This document shows positions 1-9,269 of a stretch of 64,000 nucleotides of DNA, one piece after another. The notes under the pieces are model-generated. The model made no database searches. It was not told the origin of the DNA and saw only the letters and a list, made by a program, of their open reading frames with translations. The position numbers and the translations under genes are program-made. The stretch comes from Nocardia terpenica (lineage in GTDB: Bacteria; Actinomycetota; Actinomycetes; Mycobacteriales; Mycobacteriaceae), in the NCBI RefSeq assembly GCF_013186535.1, contig NZ_JABMCZ010000005.1, positions 1,054,001 through 1,118,000 on the forward strand. Reading direction: 5' to 3'. Position 1 is the first letter of the stretch, and each line of letters opens with the position of its first letter.

Positions 1-1094
1 TACGGGCGCGCACCGGTATCCACGCCCGCGTCGCCGGGCACCTCGCCCAGCGCCCGCCGCGCCGAGGCGGTGAGCCGGGCGCGGATGCCGCGCACCGCCC
101 GGCGGTACGGTTCGTCGGCGCGCTGCGGGGAGTCGTCGTGCCCGGCGTCGGCCAGCCGCGCCAGCTCCGGGGTGATCCGCACCAGCCGCGCCGACTGCGA
201 CAGCGACTTCTCCAGTCCGACAAGCTCTTTCAGGTAGTGCGCGAAGGCGACCGCACCCGCGCGGTGGGTGGCGCGGTGCACCACCTCGCCGGTGACGTTC
301 GGGTTGCCGTCGCGGTCGCCGCCGATCCACGAGCCCGGCCGCAGGATGGGCCGCTCCAGCAGCTCGTACTGCGGCCAGCGGGCGCGCAGCGCGTCGCGCA
401 CCTCGGTGTTGATGCGCGGGATCACCTCCAGCAGCGACATGTCGTAGTAGCGCAGGCCGACCTCGATCTCGTCCTGAATCCGCAGGCGCGCCAGGCGAAT
501 CAGCGCGGCCCGCCACAGCGCCAGCACCTGGCGGCGCAGCTGGGTGTCGATCTCGGCGTATTCGGGTTCGGCCGGGGTGTAGCGCTGGCGGGTGCGCATC
601 AGCTCGGTGATGCGGGCCTGCACGTCGAAGACGGTGCGGCGGCGGGTCTCGGTGGGGTGGGCGGTGATGACCGGCGAGACCAGCGCGTCGGCGAGCTGTT
701 CGGCGACCGTGGCGCCGTCGGTCCCGGCGGCGTCGAGTTTGCGGTAGGTGGCGGCGAGGCTGGAGTCCTGCGGCGGCTCGCCCGCGGCCACGTGCACCGC
801 ACGCCGCCGGTCGCGCTGCAGGTCCTCACACAGGTTGGCCAGCAGCAGGAAGTGGCTGAACGCCCGGATCAGGGGGATCGCGACGTGAATGTCGGTATCG
901 CGCAGCATCTCCGCCACCGCGCTGCGTTCCACCTCCGACCGGCGCACCCGGAAGGCCTCGACGCGGACGCGTTCGATGAGATCGAACACCTCCGCGCCCT
1001 CGTGGTCATGGATGGTGTCTCCGAGGATCGCGCCGAGGAACCGGATGTCGTCCCGGAGCGGCGCGGTCGCTGCTTCGATCTGATCTTCCCGCAT
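1..1094 (-). CDS. ppc: Phosphoenolpyruvate carboxylase, N-terminal part (cut by window edge)
   Basis: The frame stays open from an ATG at 1094 to the left edge, about 364 codons. It carries the two N-terminal hallmarks of PEP carboxylase: VITAHPTETRRRT with the catalytic histidine, and GGDRDGNPNVT. The enzyme carboxylates phosphoenolpyruvate to oxaloacetate in the cytoplasm and refills the TCA cycle. The family is usually 900 or more residues, so more than half lies outside the window. The ATG is followed by REDQIEAATAPLRDDIRFLG, a normal start for the family. The next gene upstream (acetyltransferase-like) is on the same strand and ends about 70 bp away, so co-transcription is possible. Confidence 0.95.
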   Translation of the reverse strand, partial: MREDQIEAATAPLRDDIRFLGAILGDTIHDHEGAEVFDLIERVRVEAFRVRRSEVERSAVAEMLRDTDIHVAIPLIRAFSHFLLLANLCEDLQRDRRRAVHVAAGEPPQDSSLAATYRKLDAAGTDGATVAEQLADALVSPVITAHPTETRRRTVFDVQARITELMRTRQRYTPAEPEYAEIDTQLRRQVLALWRAALIRLARLRIQDEIEVGLRYYDMSLLEVIPRINTEVRDALRARWPQYELLERPILRPGSWIGGDRDGNPNVTGEVVHRATHRAGAVAFAHYLKELVGLEKSLSQSARLVRITPELARLADAGHDDSPQRADEPYRRAVRGIRARLTASARRALGEVPGDAGVDTGARP

Positions 1095-1163
1095 GCCTGC
1101 CAGTATTGTGCACCGCCGGTCGCCTCGCAGCGGGGCGGGTACCGGAACGCCGTTCGCCGGTGG

Positions 1164-3872
1164 TCAGGCCAGTCGTCGCGGCCCGATGTCGAAGCGGCTG
1201 GGTTCGGGCCCGATGCGCACCCGCGCGTACAGGATCGCCGCGCCCCGCGCCGAGGCCAGCGCCGGCTCCACCGCCAGCTCCCGGATCTCCGGCAGGTCGT
1301 CGCACAGCGCCGAGATGCGCCGGGCCAACTCCGACAGCGCCCGCTTGTCCACCGGCTCGCCGATGGTGCGGCCCGCGACCCCGGCCTTGCCATCCAGCAG
1401 CGGCGCGGCGCGCGGGGCGTCGATCAGTTCGGCCGATTCGTCCTCGGTCAGCGGCAGCGCCCGATACACCCGGTCGCCCAGCAGATCGATGATGGTGCCC
1501 GACAGCCCGAAGCTGATCACCGAACCGAACGACGGATCGTCCTGCACCCGCAGCACGCAGCCGACGCCCTTGGTGGCCATCTTCTGAATGTGCACCACCT
1601 CGTTGCCGGAGACCTCGGCCAGATCGGTGTAGGCCCGCCGCACCGCCGAGGGCCGCCACAGATCTAGCCGCACCCCGGTGAGGTCGGGCCGGTTGCGCCA
1701 CAGCTCGCCGGTGGCCTTGGCCGCGACCGGATAGCCCAGTTCCTCGGCGGCCGCCTCCGCCGCCTCCGGGTCGCGCACCTCCCGGAACTCGACCACCCGG
1801 ATGCCGTAGCAGTCCAGCAGCTGCACCGCCTCCAGATCGGCCAGCCAGCCGCCGTCCGGTTCGCGACGCATCCACTCCCCCACCAGATTTCGCGCCCGCT
1901 CGGTGTCCACGTCGGCGGGGCGGCGCACCGGCGACACCGGGCGGGTGCGCCAGTCGGCGTAGCGGCGCACCCGAGCCAGGGCGCGCGCCGCCCGCTCCGG
2001 ATCGGGATAGGACGGGATCGAGCCGCGCTCGAGGCTGCCGCCGATGCCGCGGGTGGCCAGCAGGTTCGGCATGCCCAGATCGGCGACGAAGGTGGTCAGC
2101 ACCGGTTTGCCGCCCGCGCCCGCACCCGCGCGGATCGCCTCGGCGTAGGCGGTCACCGAGGTCGGCACCGGCGGGGCGAAGATCACGATCACCGCGTCGA
2201 CGTCCGACGAATCCATCGCCGCCGCAACGGCCGTCAGATAGTCGGCGGGCTCGGCCTGCGGGCCGAGATCGGTCGGCGCGCCCGCGGTCAGCCCCTCGCC
2301 GCGGGCCGCGTCCACCGCCAACCAGCCCAGCGCGGCGCTGTTGCCGATCACCGCCAGCCGCGGGCCGGGCGGCAGCGGCTGGTACGCCAACAGCATTGCG
2401 CAGTCGAACAATTCGGAGATGGTGTCCACCTGCACGATGCCCGCCTGCGCGAACAGGTCGCGCTCGAGCGACCGGTCCAGCGGATGGCTCGGGTCCAGCG
2501 CCCCGGCGGTGTGCGTGGCATTGCGCCCGCTGCTCACCGCCACGATCGGCTTCCCGCGCGCGACCCGCCGCGCGATGCGGGAGAACTTGCGCGGATTGCC
2601 GAAGGTCTCCAGATACAGCAGCACCACGTCGGTGTCGGGGTCGGTGTCCCAGTACTGCAGCATGTCGTTGCCCGACACGTCGGCACGGTTACCGGCCGAG
2701 ACGAAGGTCGACAGTCCGAGCTTGCGGGCGGCGGCCTCACCGAGGATCGCCGCACCCAGCGGCCCGGACTGGCAGAAGAATCCGATCCGGCCGCGGCCGG
2801 GCAGCACCGGGGCCAGCGTGGCGTTCATCGAGACCGCCGGATCGGTATTGGCGATACCGAGCGCGCTCGGGCCCACCACCCGCATGCCGTGCCCGCGCGC
2901 CGCCGCCACCAGATCGCGTTCGGCGGCGTACCCGGCCGGGCCGATCTCGGAGAACCCCGCGGTGAGCACCACCAAGCCCTTGACGCCCTTGGCCATACAG
3001 TCGTCGAGCACCGATTTGATCTCCCCCGCGGGCACCGCCACCACCGCCAGGTCCACCTCGTCGGGAACCTCGCGCACGGTCGGATAGGCGCGCACGCCGC
3101 GCACCGAACTGCGATTCGGGTTGACCGGGAACACCGGCCCCTGGAACACCCCGGACAGCAGATTGGCCAGCACCGCGCCGCCGACCCGGCCCGACGAGGG
3201 GGTCGCGCCGATCACCGCCACCGAGCGCGGCGCGAGCAGATTGCCGACGCTGCGCGCCTCCGAGGCGCGCTCGCGCGAATCCCGCACCGACAGCAGGGCT
3301 TCGGTCGGGTCGATGGCGAATTCCAGGTGCAGCACCGAGCCGTCGCGGCTGCGCTGCACCTGGTATCCGGCGTCGCGGAACACCGTCACCATCGCGTTGT
3401 TCTCCGCCAGCACCTCGGCGACGAAGGTCTCGATGCCGTTCTCGGCGGCCGCGCCCGCCAGATGCTCGAGCAGGATCGAGCCCAGACCGCGACCCTGATG
3501 CTCGTCGGCGACCACGAACGCCACCTCGGCCGCCCGCGGGCCCTCCCGGTCCGGCAGCAGTTCGTAGCGGCCGACCGCGATGATCACCGCGCCCAGCTCG
3601 ACGACCAGGCCGACCCGGTCGCGGTAGTCGACGTGGGTGGTGCGGTACAGATCCTTCGGCGTCATCCGCGGGTACGGCCCGAAGTAGCGCAGGTAGCGGG
3701 TGCGGTCGGACAGCCCGGCGTGGAAGCGCTGCAGCGCCTCGGCGTCGGCGGGGGCGATCGGCCGCACCCGTACCACGCCGCCGTCGGCGGCCAGCACGTC
3801 GGCCACCCAGTGCTGCGGCGGCGGGGGCGGGTCCTGGGGCGTGCTGTCGTGCCCCGCGGCGGGTTCAGTCAC
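1164..3872 (-). CDS. GNAT acetyltransferase fused to NDP-forming acyl-CoA synthetase-like domains (PatA-type)
   Basis: About 902 residues. A GNAT domain at roughly residues 30-190 has the acetyl-CoA loop motif HQGRGLGS. It is followed by a CoA-binding Rossmann domain (SVAVIGATPSSGRVGG), a succinyl-CoA-ligase-like domain and a C-terminal ATP-grasp region (ELGYPVAAKATGE). In Salmonella Pat the GNAT domain is at the C-terminus; the reversed order seen here is the one described for Streptomyces PatA. Such enzymes acetylate lysines of acyl-CoA synthetases. The usual phospho-histidine motif SHTG is not intact (the text reads ATHTAGALDPSHP), so the synthetase part may be regulatory rather than catalytic; this is inference. 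The start is GTG 3872, preceded by GGAGGA. It overlaps the acuC stop by 8 nt, so the two are probably translationally coupled. Confidence 0.85.
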   Translation of the reverse strand: MTEPAAGHDSTPQDPPPPPQHWVADVLAADGGVVRVRPIAPADAEALQRFHAGLSDRTRYLRYFGPYPRMTPKDLYRTTHVDYRDRVGLVVELGAVIIAVGRYELLPDREGPRAAEVAFVVADEHQGRGLGSILLEHLAGAAAENGIETFVAEVLAENNAMVTVFRDAGYQVQRSRDGSVLHLEFAIDPTEALLSVRDSRERASEARSVGNLLAPRSVAVIGATPSSGRVGGAVLANLLSGVFQGPVFPVNPNRSSVRGVRAYPTVREVPDEVDLAVVAVPAGEIKSVLDDCMAKGVKGLVVLTAGFSEIGPAGYAAERDLVAAARGHGMRVVGPSALGIANTDPAVSMNATLAPVLPGRGRIGFFCQSGPLGAAILGEAAARKLGLSTFVSAGNRADVSGNDMLQYWDTDPDTDVVLLYLETFGNPRKFSRIARRVARGKPIVAVSSGRNATHTAGALDPSHPLDRSLERDLFAQAGIVQVDTISELFDCAMLLAYQPLPPGPRLAVIGNSAALGWLAVDAARGEGLTAGAPTDLGPQAEPADYLTAVAAAMDSSDVDAVIVIFAPPVPTSVTAYAEAIRAGAGAGGKPVLTTFVADLGMPNLLATRGIGGSLERGSIPSYPDPERAARALARVRRYADWRTRPVSPVRRPADVDTERARNLVGEWMRREPDGGWLADLEAVQLLDCYGIRVVEFREVRDPEAAEAAAEELGYPVAAKATGELWRNRPDLTGVRLDLWRPSAVRRAYTDLAEVSGNEVVHIQKMATKGVGCVLRVQDDPSFGSVISFGLSGTIIDLLGDRVYRALPLTEDESAELIDAPRAAPLLDGKAGVAGRTIGEPVDKRALSELARRISALCDDLPEIRELAVEPALASARGAAILYARVRIGPEPSRFDIGPRRLA

Positions 3873-5118
3873 GGGGGTCCTCCGGGTCCAGGCCCAGCAG
3901 CCCGAAAGTCGCTCGGCGCGTGGCCAATACGGCGGTGTCGAGGGCGCGCTGCGCGCGGTCGGTGCGCTCGTCGCCGGTCTCGCGGGTGCCGCCCGGGCCG
4001 TCCCAGCGGTCGAAGGCCGGGTCGACACCGTCGCCCATGGTGCCCGGCGGCTCGACGGACGGCGCGTAGGCGCGGGCCCGCTCGGCCCAGTCGGCCGGAA
4101 CCGCGGTGGCGGGGTCGATCTCGCGGTCCAGGGCCGCGGCCAGCAGGTGGGTCCAGGCGCGCGGCACCACCCGCACCACGCCGTACCCGCCGCCGCCCAC
4201 CGCCAGCCAGCGGCCCTCGGCGTACCGGTCGGCGAGTTCGCGCATCGCGAGGAACGCCGCGCGCTGGCCGTCGACGCTGAGTTCCAGATCGGCCAGCGGG
4301 TCCTCGCGGTGGGTGTCCACCCCGCACTGGCTGACGAGCAGCTGCGGCCGGAACGCCGCCAGCGCGCCCGGCACGATCGCGTGAAAACCGCGCAGCCACT
4401 GGGCATCCCGGGTACCGGGCAGCATCGTGAGATTGAGCGCGGTGCCCTCGGCCGTGCCCGCGCCGGTCTCCTCGGGCCAGCCGGTGTTGGGCCACAGGGT
4501 GGCCGGGTGCTGGTGCAGGGAGACGGTCAGCACGCGGGGGTCGCCGTAGAACGCGCGCTGCACCCCGTCGCCGTGGTGCACGTCGACGTCGACGTAGGCG
4601 ATGCGGTCGAAGCCGTGGTCGAGCAGCCAGGAAATCGCCACGGCCACATCGTTGTACACGCAGAATCCGGCGGCGGACTCGGGCATCGCGTGATGCATGC
4701 CGCCCGCGATGCTCACCGCGCGCCGGGTCCGCCCGGCCGCGATCGCCTCGGCCGCGGCCAGGGTGCCGCCGACCAGGACCGAGGCCGCCTCGTGCATGCG
4801 CGGGAAGATCGGATCGTCCGTCGTGCCCAGCCCGAACGGGGCCGCCAGCGGCAGCGCGGTTCCCGGTGGCGGCGGGACCGCACCCCGGACGGCCTCGACA
4901 TAGGCGGGGGTGTGAATGCGCAGCAGGTCGGCCTCGCCCGCCGGGCCGGGCGCCTCGGTCTCGACACCCTCGAGCAGACCGAGGCCGCGCGCCAATTCCA
5001 TGGTGAGCCGCAGCCGCGCCGGTTTCATGGGATGCTCCGGGGTCCAGGTGTAATCGAGAAACCGATCGGTCCACACCACCGTGGCGCCGCTGGAGGGTCG
5101 ACGTGCCATGGCTGTCAC
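3865..5118 (-). CDS. acuC: AcuC-type protein lysine deacetylase
   Basis: 417 residues of the class I/II histone-deacetylase fold. GGMHHAM (His142-His143) supplies the general-base histidines, and YVDVDVHHGDG holds zinc ligands Asp179 and His181. AcuC enzymes remove acetyl groups from lysines, classically from acetyl-CoA synthetase, in the cytoplasm. The GTG at 5118 is preferred because GGAGG sits 9 nt upstream; an ATG three codons later would be 18 nt away. It overlaps the acetyltransferase-synthetase gene by 8 nt, so writer and eraser of the same mark are made together. Arginine-rich readings in other frames are GC-bias shadows. Confidence 0.92.
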   Translation of the reverse strand: MTAMARRPSSGATVVWTDRFLDYTWTPEHPMKPARLRLTMELARGLGLLEGVETEAPGPAGEADLLRIHTPAYVEAVRGAVPPPPGTALPLAAPFGLGTTDDPIFPRMHEAASVLVGGTLAAAEAIAAGRTRRAVSIAGGMHHAMPESAAGFCVYNDVAVAISWLLDHGFDRIAYVDVDVHHGDGVQRAFYGDPRVLTVSLHQHPATLWPNTGWPEETGAGTAEGTALNLTMLPGTRDAQWLRGFHAIVPGALAAFRPQLLVSQCGVDTHREDPLADLELSVDGQRAAFLAMRELADRYAEGRWLAVGGGGYGVVRVVPRAWTHLLAAALDREIDPATAVPADWAERARAYAPSVEPPGTMGDGVDPAFDRWDGPGGTRETGDERTDRAQRALDTAVLATRRATFGLLGLDPEDPRD

Positions 5119-5325
5119 GCTAATGCACCTCCGCCACCGGGCGCGCTACCTGCATCGGAACCGAACACGGGGAAGCTGGGCACCCAATTTGTCGTTGTCA
5201 TGCAGTAGAAATGCAAGACAGTACGGGCGCGCCGCGGCCGGGCGCCCCCGAGACGCGCCGCGCGTTCGAAGTTTCCGCAGGACAAGCCGAATATGCTGAC
5301 GCACGGAGCGAGATCCGGGCGTGGG

Positions 5326-5331
5326 TAGAAT
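5326..5331 (+). promoter_or_regulatory. Candidate -10 box of ideR
   Basis: TAGAAT lies 23 nt before the GTG start of ideR. No convincing -35 was found at the usual spacing, so this is a weak call. The 236-bp gap between acuC and ideR must hold both divergent promoters. Confidence 0.35.
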
Positions 5332-5354
5332 TCGTGCCGACGAAGGGGTAACAG

Positions 5355-6041
5355 GTGAAGGATCTGGTCGACACCACGGAGATGTATCTCCGTACGATCT
5401 ACGACCTCGAGGAGGAAGGCGTCGTGCCCCTGCGCGCGCGCATCGCCGAGCGCCTCGAGCAGAGCGGCCCGACGGTGAGCCAGACGGTTGCCCGCATGGA
5501 GCGCGACGGATTGTTGCTGGTCGCCGGCGATCGCCACCTCGAGCTGACCGAGAAGGGCCGCGCCATGGCCGTCGCGGTCATGCGCAAGCACCGGCTGGCC
5601 GAGCGCCTGCTGGTCGACGTCATCGGCCTGGACTGGCAGAACGTGCACGCCGAGGCGTGCCGCTGGGAGCACGTGATGAGCGAGGACGTCGAGCGCCGGC
5701 TCGTCGAGGTGCTCAATCACCCCACCACCTCCCCCTACGGCAATCCCATTCCGGGACTGGACGAATTGGGCGTGATCCCGACCTCGGGCGCCGAGGAGAA
5801 GCTGATCCGCCTGTCGGACCTGCCGAGCGGCCAGGTGTCGGCGGTGGTGGTGCGCCGGTTGTCCGAGCACATCCAGACCGGCCCGGAGATCATCAACCAG
5901 CTGCGCGAGGCGGGCGTGGTGCCCGATGCCCGCGTGACGGTGGAGACCAAGCCCGGCGCGGTGGTCATCTCGGTGCCCGGGCACGAGGGTTTCGAATTGT
6001 CCGACGAGATGGCCCATGCGGTTCAGGTGAAGCTGGTCTGA
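5355..6041 (+). CDS. ideR: Iron-dependent repressor IdeR (DtxR family)
   Basis: 228 residues, nearly identical in the N-terminal half to mycobacterial IdeR (DLVDTTEMYLRTIYDLEEEG). It binds DNA as an Fe2+-loaded dimer and represses siderophore and iron-uptake genes while activating storage. The winged helix is at residues 1-70. Metal ligands are in place: Met10, Cys102, Glu105, His106 for the primary site and His79, Glu83, His98 for the ancillary site. An SH3-like C-terminal domain follows. The start is GTG 5355, with AAGGGG about 7 nt upstream. It is followed after 3 nt by galE, the classical dtxR/ideR-galE order of this lineage. No IdeR box was recognised in the window. Confidence 0.97.
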   Translation: MKDLVDTTEMYLRTIYDLEEEGVVPLRARIAERLEQSGPTVSQTVARMERDGLLLVAGDRHLELTEKGRAMAVAVMRKHRLAERLLVDVIGLDWQNVHAEACRWEHVMSEDVERRLVEVLNHPTTSPYGNPIPGLDELGVIPTSGAEEKLIRLSDLPSGQVSAVVVRRLSEHIQTGPEIINQLREAGVVPDARVTVETKPGAVVISVPGHEGFELSDEMAHAVQVKLV

Positions 6042-6044
6042 TAC

Positions 6045-7025
6045 ATGAAACTTCTGGTCACGGGCGGCGCGGGATACGTCGGCGGCGTCTGCGCACAGGT
6101 GCTGATCGAGGACGGGCACGAGGTTGTCGTGGTCGACGATCTGTCCACCGGTAATGCCGAGGGCGTGCCGAACGGCGCGAAGTTCGTCGACGGCGATATC
6201 GCCACCGTCGGCGTGGAGCTGATCGAATCCGAATCCTTCGACGGCGTCCTGCATTTCGCGGCGCAGTCGCTGGTCGGCGAGTCGGTGCAGCAGCCGGAGA
6301 AGTACTGGTACGGCAACGTGGTCAAGACCCTGGCCCTGCTGGAGGCCATGCGCCGCACCGGAACTCCGCGGCTGGTGTTCTCCTCGACCGCCGCGGTGTA
6401 CGGCGAGCCCGAGCAGGTGCCGATCACCGAGGACGCCCCGACCCGCCCGACGAATCCGTACGGCGCGTCGAAGCTGGCCATCGACCACGCCATCACCTCC
6501 TACGCGGTGGCGCACGGGCTGGCGGCCACCAGCCTGCGCTACTTCAACGTCGCGGGCGCCTACGGCGGGCTCGGCGAGAACCGGGTGGTGGAAACGCATC
6601 TCATTCCGCTGGTGCTGCAGACGGCGCTGGGCCACCGGGAGTCGATCTCGGTGTTCGGCACCGACTACCCGACCGCGGACGGCACCGCGATCCGCGACTA
6701 CATCCACATTCGCGATCTGGCGCAGGCGCATCTGCTGGCGCTGGCGCAGTCGCGGCCGGGTGCGCATCGCCTCTTCAATCTGGGCAGCGGCACCGGTTTC
6801 TCGGTGCGCCAGGTGATTTCGGCCTGCGAGCGGGTCACCGGACGGTCGATCGCGGCGGTGAACGCGCCGCGCCGGGCCGGGGATCCGGCGGTGCTCGTCG
6901 CCTCCAGCGAGCGGGCCGTGGCCGAGCTGGGGTGGAACCCGCGGCACAACGATCTCGACGAGATCGTGGCCGACGCCTGGGCCTTCCTGCGGTCGCTCGG
7001 CGACCGCGCGCACAGCGCCCGCTGA
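6045..7025 (+). CDS. galE: UDP-glucose 4-epimerase
   Basis: 326 residues, a typical length for the family. The N-terminus has the Rossmann NAD motif TGGAGYVGG (residues 6-14). The extended short-chain dehydrogenase catalytic residues are present: Ser114, and Tyr139/Lys143 in NPYGASK. The enzyme interconverts UDP-glucose and UDP-galactose, supplying galactose for cell-wall arabinogalactan in mycolata. The ATG lies 3 nt after the ideR stop, so the pair is very likely one transcript. Ribosome-binding sequence is weak, which suggests coupling to ideR translation. Confidence 0.95.
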   Translation: MKLLVTGGAGYVGGVCAQVLIEDGHEVVVVDDLSTGNAEGVPNGAKFVDGDIATVGVELIESESFDGVLHFAAQSLVGESVQQPEKYWYGNVVKTLALLEAMRRTGTPRLVFSSTAAVYGEPEQVPITEDAPTRPTNPYGASKLAIDHAITSYAVAHGLAATSLRYFNVAGAYGGLGENRVVETHLIPLVLQTALGHRESISVFGTDYPTADGTAIRDYIHIRDLAQAHLLALAQSRPGAHRLFNLGSGTGFSVRQVISACERVTGRSIAAVNAPRRAGDPAVLVASSERAVAELGWNPRHNDLDEIVADAWAFLRSLGDRAHSAR

Positions 7026-7054
7026 CCGCGTCCGGGCCTGGGCCGCACCGGGTG

Positions 7055-8293
7055 TCACGACTGCCACCCGGCCGGGTCGACCCCGAGATCTACGCCGAGT
7101 CCGGCCGCGGCCAGCGCCCCGCTGCGGGCCAGCTTGCGCATCTCCTGCGGATGCATCCCGGTGCGCAGCGCCGTCTCCAGCAGCCCGGCGATGCCGTGGC
7201 TGGGGTCGGCCTCCAGCGCCGCCTCGAGCGCGACCCCGGCCAGCGGCCCGTCGCCGCGAATGTAGGCGCTGTAGCCGAGCAGCGTGGCGGCCTCGGCCCG
7301 GTCGGGGCCGTCCAGGGCGCGGCACAGCCGGGTCCACAGTTCCTCGGCCGCCCGCCCGTGCTCGCCGACGGCGAGCGCGAACAGCGCGTCGCGGACCGTC
7401 GAATCCCGCAGCGCGACGGCCACATCGGCGACCGCGTCCGGTGGAATCGGGGCGGCGGAACCGACGGCCGCGATCTGCCAGAGCACCATCTCCAGCGCGG
7501 CGCGGCGGTATTCGCCCGGCGCGCTGCGGCTCACGGCCCGCCGGTACAGCCGCCGCGCGGTGAGCTCGGCCTGCTCCAGTTCGGCGGCCACCGCGTCGCG
7601 GAGTTCGCGGTCCACCTCGACGGTCGCCAGCAGCTCGGCGCGCGAGGAACGGATCGGGCGGCCGTCGAGCACGTGCGCGAGCGTGACCGGCGAGGCCGAC
7701 GGATCCTGTTGGGTGCCGGTGCGTTCCGGGTCGGTCAGGCTCCACCACGGTGCGCCGGTGGCGATCTCGCGCGCCGCCCAGGCGTCGGCGAGGGTGACAT
7801 CCGCGGCCCGCAGCGCGCCGCCGAGCGCCCGGATCAGGTCGCGGTGGCGGCTCGCCCGCGCGCCGGGGCGGCCCGCCCGGGTGACGCTCGCCCGATCGTC
7901 GACGACCAGGACCACCACCCCGACGGCGCGCTCCTGCACGCAGATCGCGGCGAGTTGCCCGGCCACCCGCACCCAGGCGCCGCAGCCGGACACGTCCAGG
8001 TCGTGGCGCGCCACCGCGCCCAGGAACACCGCGCCGGGCCGCTCGGGGGTGTCCTGCAGCAGGCACACCACCAGGGAGCGCTCCGGCACGAAGCCCAGCA
8101 GGGCCGGTATCGCGGCGATGAATTCCGCGGGCTGCTCCACCCGCAGCAGTGGGTGCCGCCAGTCCGGCTCGGGCGTGGATTCCCCTCGGGCGCAGTCGTA
8201 TCGGGGAAGGTCCGGCGGCGAGTACCCCGGAGCGGTGTCCTCGGTGACGCGGGCGGCGTCGTTGTCGGCGGGGCGATCGGCGGAAGCTGTCAT
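7055..8293 (-). CDS. DUF4192-family protein, function unknown
   Basis: 412 residues from the ATG at 8293 (MTASADRP). The N-terminal part, with AEFIAAIPALLGFVPERSLVVCLL and alternating hydrophobic strands, matches the actinobacterial DUF4192 family. The C-terminal third is alanine- and leucine-rich and helical (GPLAGVALEAALEADPSHGIAGLLETAL), resembling a tetratrico-like repeat region. There is no signal peptide or membrane segment, so it is likely cytoplasmic. It is convergent with galE, leaving a 29-bp gap. Ribosome-binding sequence is weak. A longer frame reaches 8425 but its first 44 residues look like GC noise. Confidence 0.75.
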   Translation of the reverse strand: MTASADRPADNDAARVTEDTAPGYSPPDLPRYDCARGESTPEPDWRHPLLRVEQPAEFIAAIPALLGFVPERSLVVCLLQDTPERPGAVFLGAVARHDLDVSGCGAWVRVAGQLAAICVQERAVGVVVLVVDDRASVTRAGRPGARASRHRDLIRALGGALRAADVTLADAWAAREIATGAPWWSLTDPERTGTQQDPSASPVTLAHVLDGRPIRSSRAELLATVEVDRELRDAVAAELEQAELTARRLYRRAVSRSAPGEYRRAALEMVLWQIAAVGSAAPIPPDAVADVAVALRDSTVRDALFALAVGEHGRAAEELWTRLCRALDGPDRAEAATLLGYSAYIRGDGPLAGVALEAALEADPSHGIAGLLETALRTGMHPQEMRKLARSGALAAAGLGVDLGVDPAGWQS

Positions 8294-8458
8294 GGGCCTC
8301 AGCGTGCGCGCCACCGCCGCCCTCGCCCGCGCACCGACCTGGGCTTTCGGCGGTCCTGGGGATAACCGCCCGGCATGTGGAACGACACCGCGCCGGGGTG
8401 CACGGATCGAGATTCCTGTCGGCACAGGCTGATACGATCGCCCGCTCGCGCGACGCCG

Positions 8459-9193
8459 TCAGCCCGCGCGCACGTCCTCCACCGCCGCGACGAACACCTG
8501 ATCCAGCCCCGCCGGATCGGACGGCCCGTCGCCGTAGGACATGGCGGTGGCCTCGATCCGCACGTCTCCCACCTGCGCCAGCAGCGTACGCATCGACCGG
8601 GTCAGCCCCGGCCCGGTCGCCGGGCCGGTCACCGTGCGGTGCAGCGCGAACGTGTCGTCGGCACGCACCGGTGGCGCCGGATCGGGTTGGGTCAGCACGG
8701 TATCGGTGATCGGGCCGCGGCGCACGTGCACGGTGCCGCAGCCCCGCGCCTGCTGCCGCACCGTCGACAGCGGCGTGTCGACGCGGGTCAGCAGCACGGT
8801 GAGGGTGGTCCGCGTGGCGGCGTCGGTGCCGACCACCACGGCGGACGTGTCGGGCCCGGTCGGCCGCTGCGGCGGCGCGCAGTCGGCCGGATCCACGGTG
8901 GCGCCCGGCGGGATTCCGCTCAGGTCGCCCGCGATGTGCGCGGCCTGCTCGGCGGGCGGCACCACCGCCGCATAGGGCGACGGGAACTGATCCTGCTTCG
9001 GCAGCAGCGTCGCCAATGCCGTGCCGATGTGCCGGTTCTTCGGCGTCGACGGGTCGGCGGTGGGCCGGCCGGGCACGGTCGAGCCGCACGCGGTCAGCAC
9101 GCAGCCCAGCGCCACGCAGCCGAGCGCACGGCGCCACCCGCCGCGGCGGGTGGGCAGCCGGTGCCGTCGGCCCGGTGGATCCGGCTCGTTCAC
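8459..9193 (-). CDS. Secreted lipoprotein, function unknown
   Basis: About 244 residues. After a basic N-terminus (RRHRLPTRRGGWRR) comes a short hydrophobic stretch ending in the lipobox VLTACGS, so the mature protein should be lipid-anchored at the cysteine on the outer face of the membrane. Two further cysteines (DCAPPQ and GCGTV) could form a disulfide. The fold is not recognised; DUF5642-type lipoproteins of mycolata are a possible comparison. The start is probably GTG 9193 but has only weak AAGAG nearby, and a GTG three codons upstream is an alternative. Confidence 0.7.
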   Translation of the reverse strand: MNEPDPPGRRHRLPTRRGGWRRALGCVALGCVLTACGSTVPGRPTADPSTPKNRHIGTALATLLPKQDQFPSPYAAVVPPAEQAAHIAGDLSGIPPGATVDPADCAPPQRPTGPDTSAVVVGTDAATRTTLTVLLTRVDTPLSTVRQQARGCGTVHVRRGPITDTVLTQPDPAPPVRADDTFALHRTVTGPATGPGLTRSMRTLLAQVGDVRIEATAMSYGDGPSDPAGLDQVFVAAVEDVRAG

Positions 9194-9269
9194 GCTCTTC
9201 ACTATGCCGAACCCGCCGCGTGCGGCACGCCGCGCCACGCCGGTACGGGCGTACCGGAATATGGGCGAG

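Noticed and set aside
138..1667. 509-residue frame antisense to ppc and the acetyltransferase
   Set aside because: Composition is the arginine/histidine-rich pattern of GC shadows, and both genes on the other strand have clear motifs.
2484..4280. 598-residue plus-strand frame opposite the acetyltransferase and acuC
   Set aside because: Shadow of two genes with recognised domains.
5119..5354. IdeR binding site upstream of ideR or acuC
   Set aside because: No sequence close to the TTAGGTTAGSCTAACCTAA-type box was found here or elsewhere in the window.
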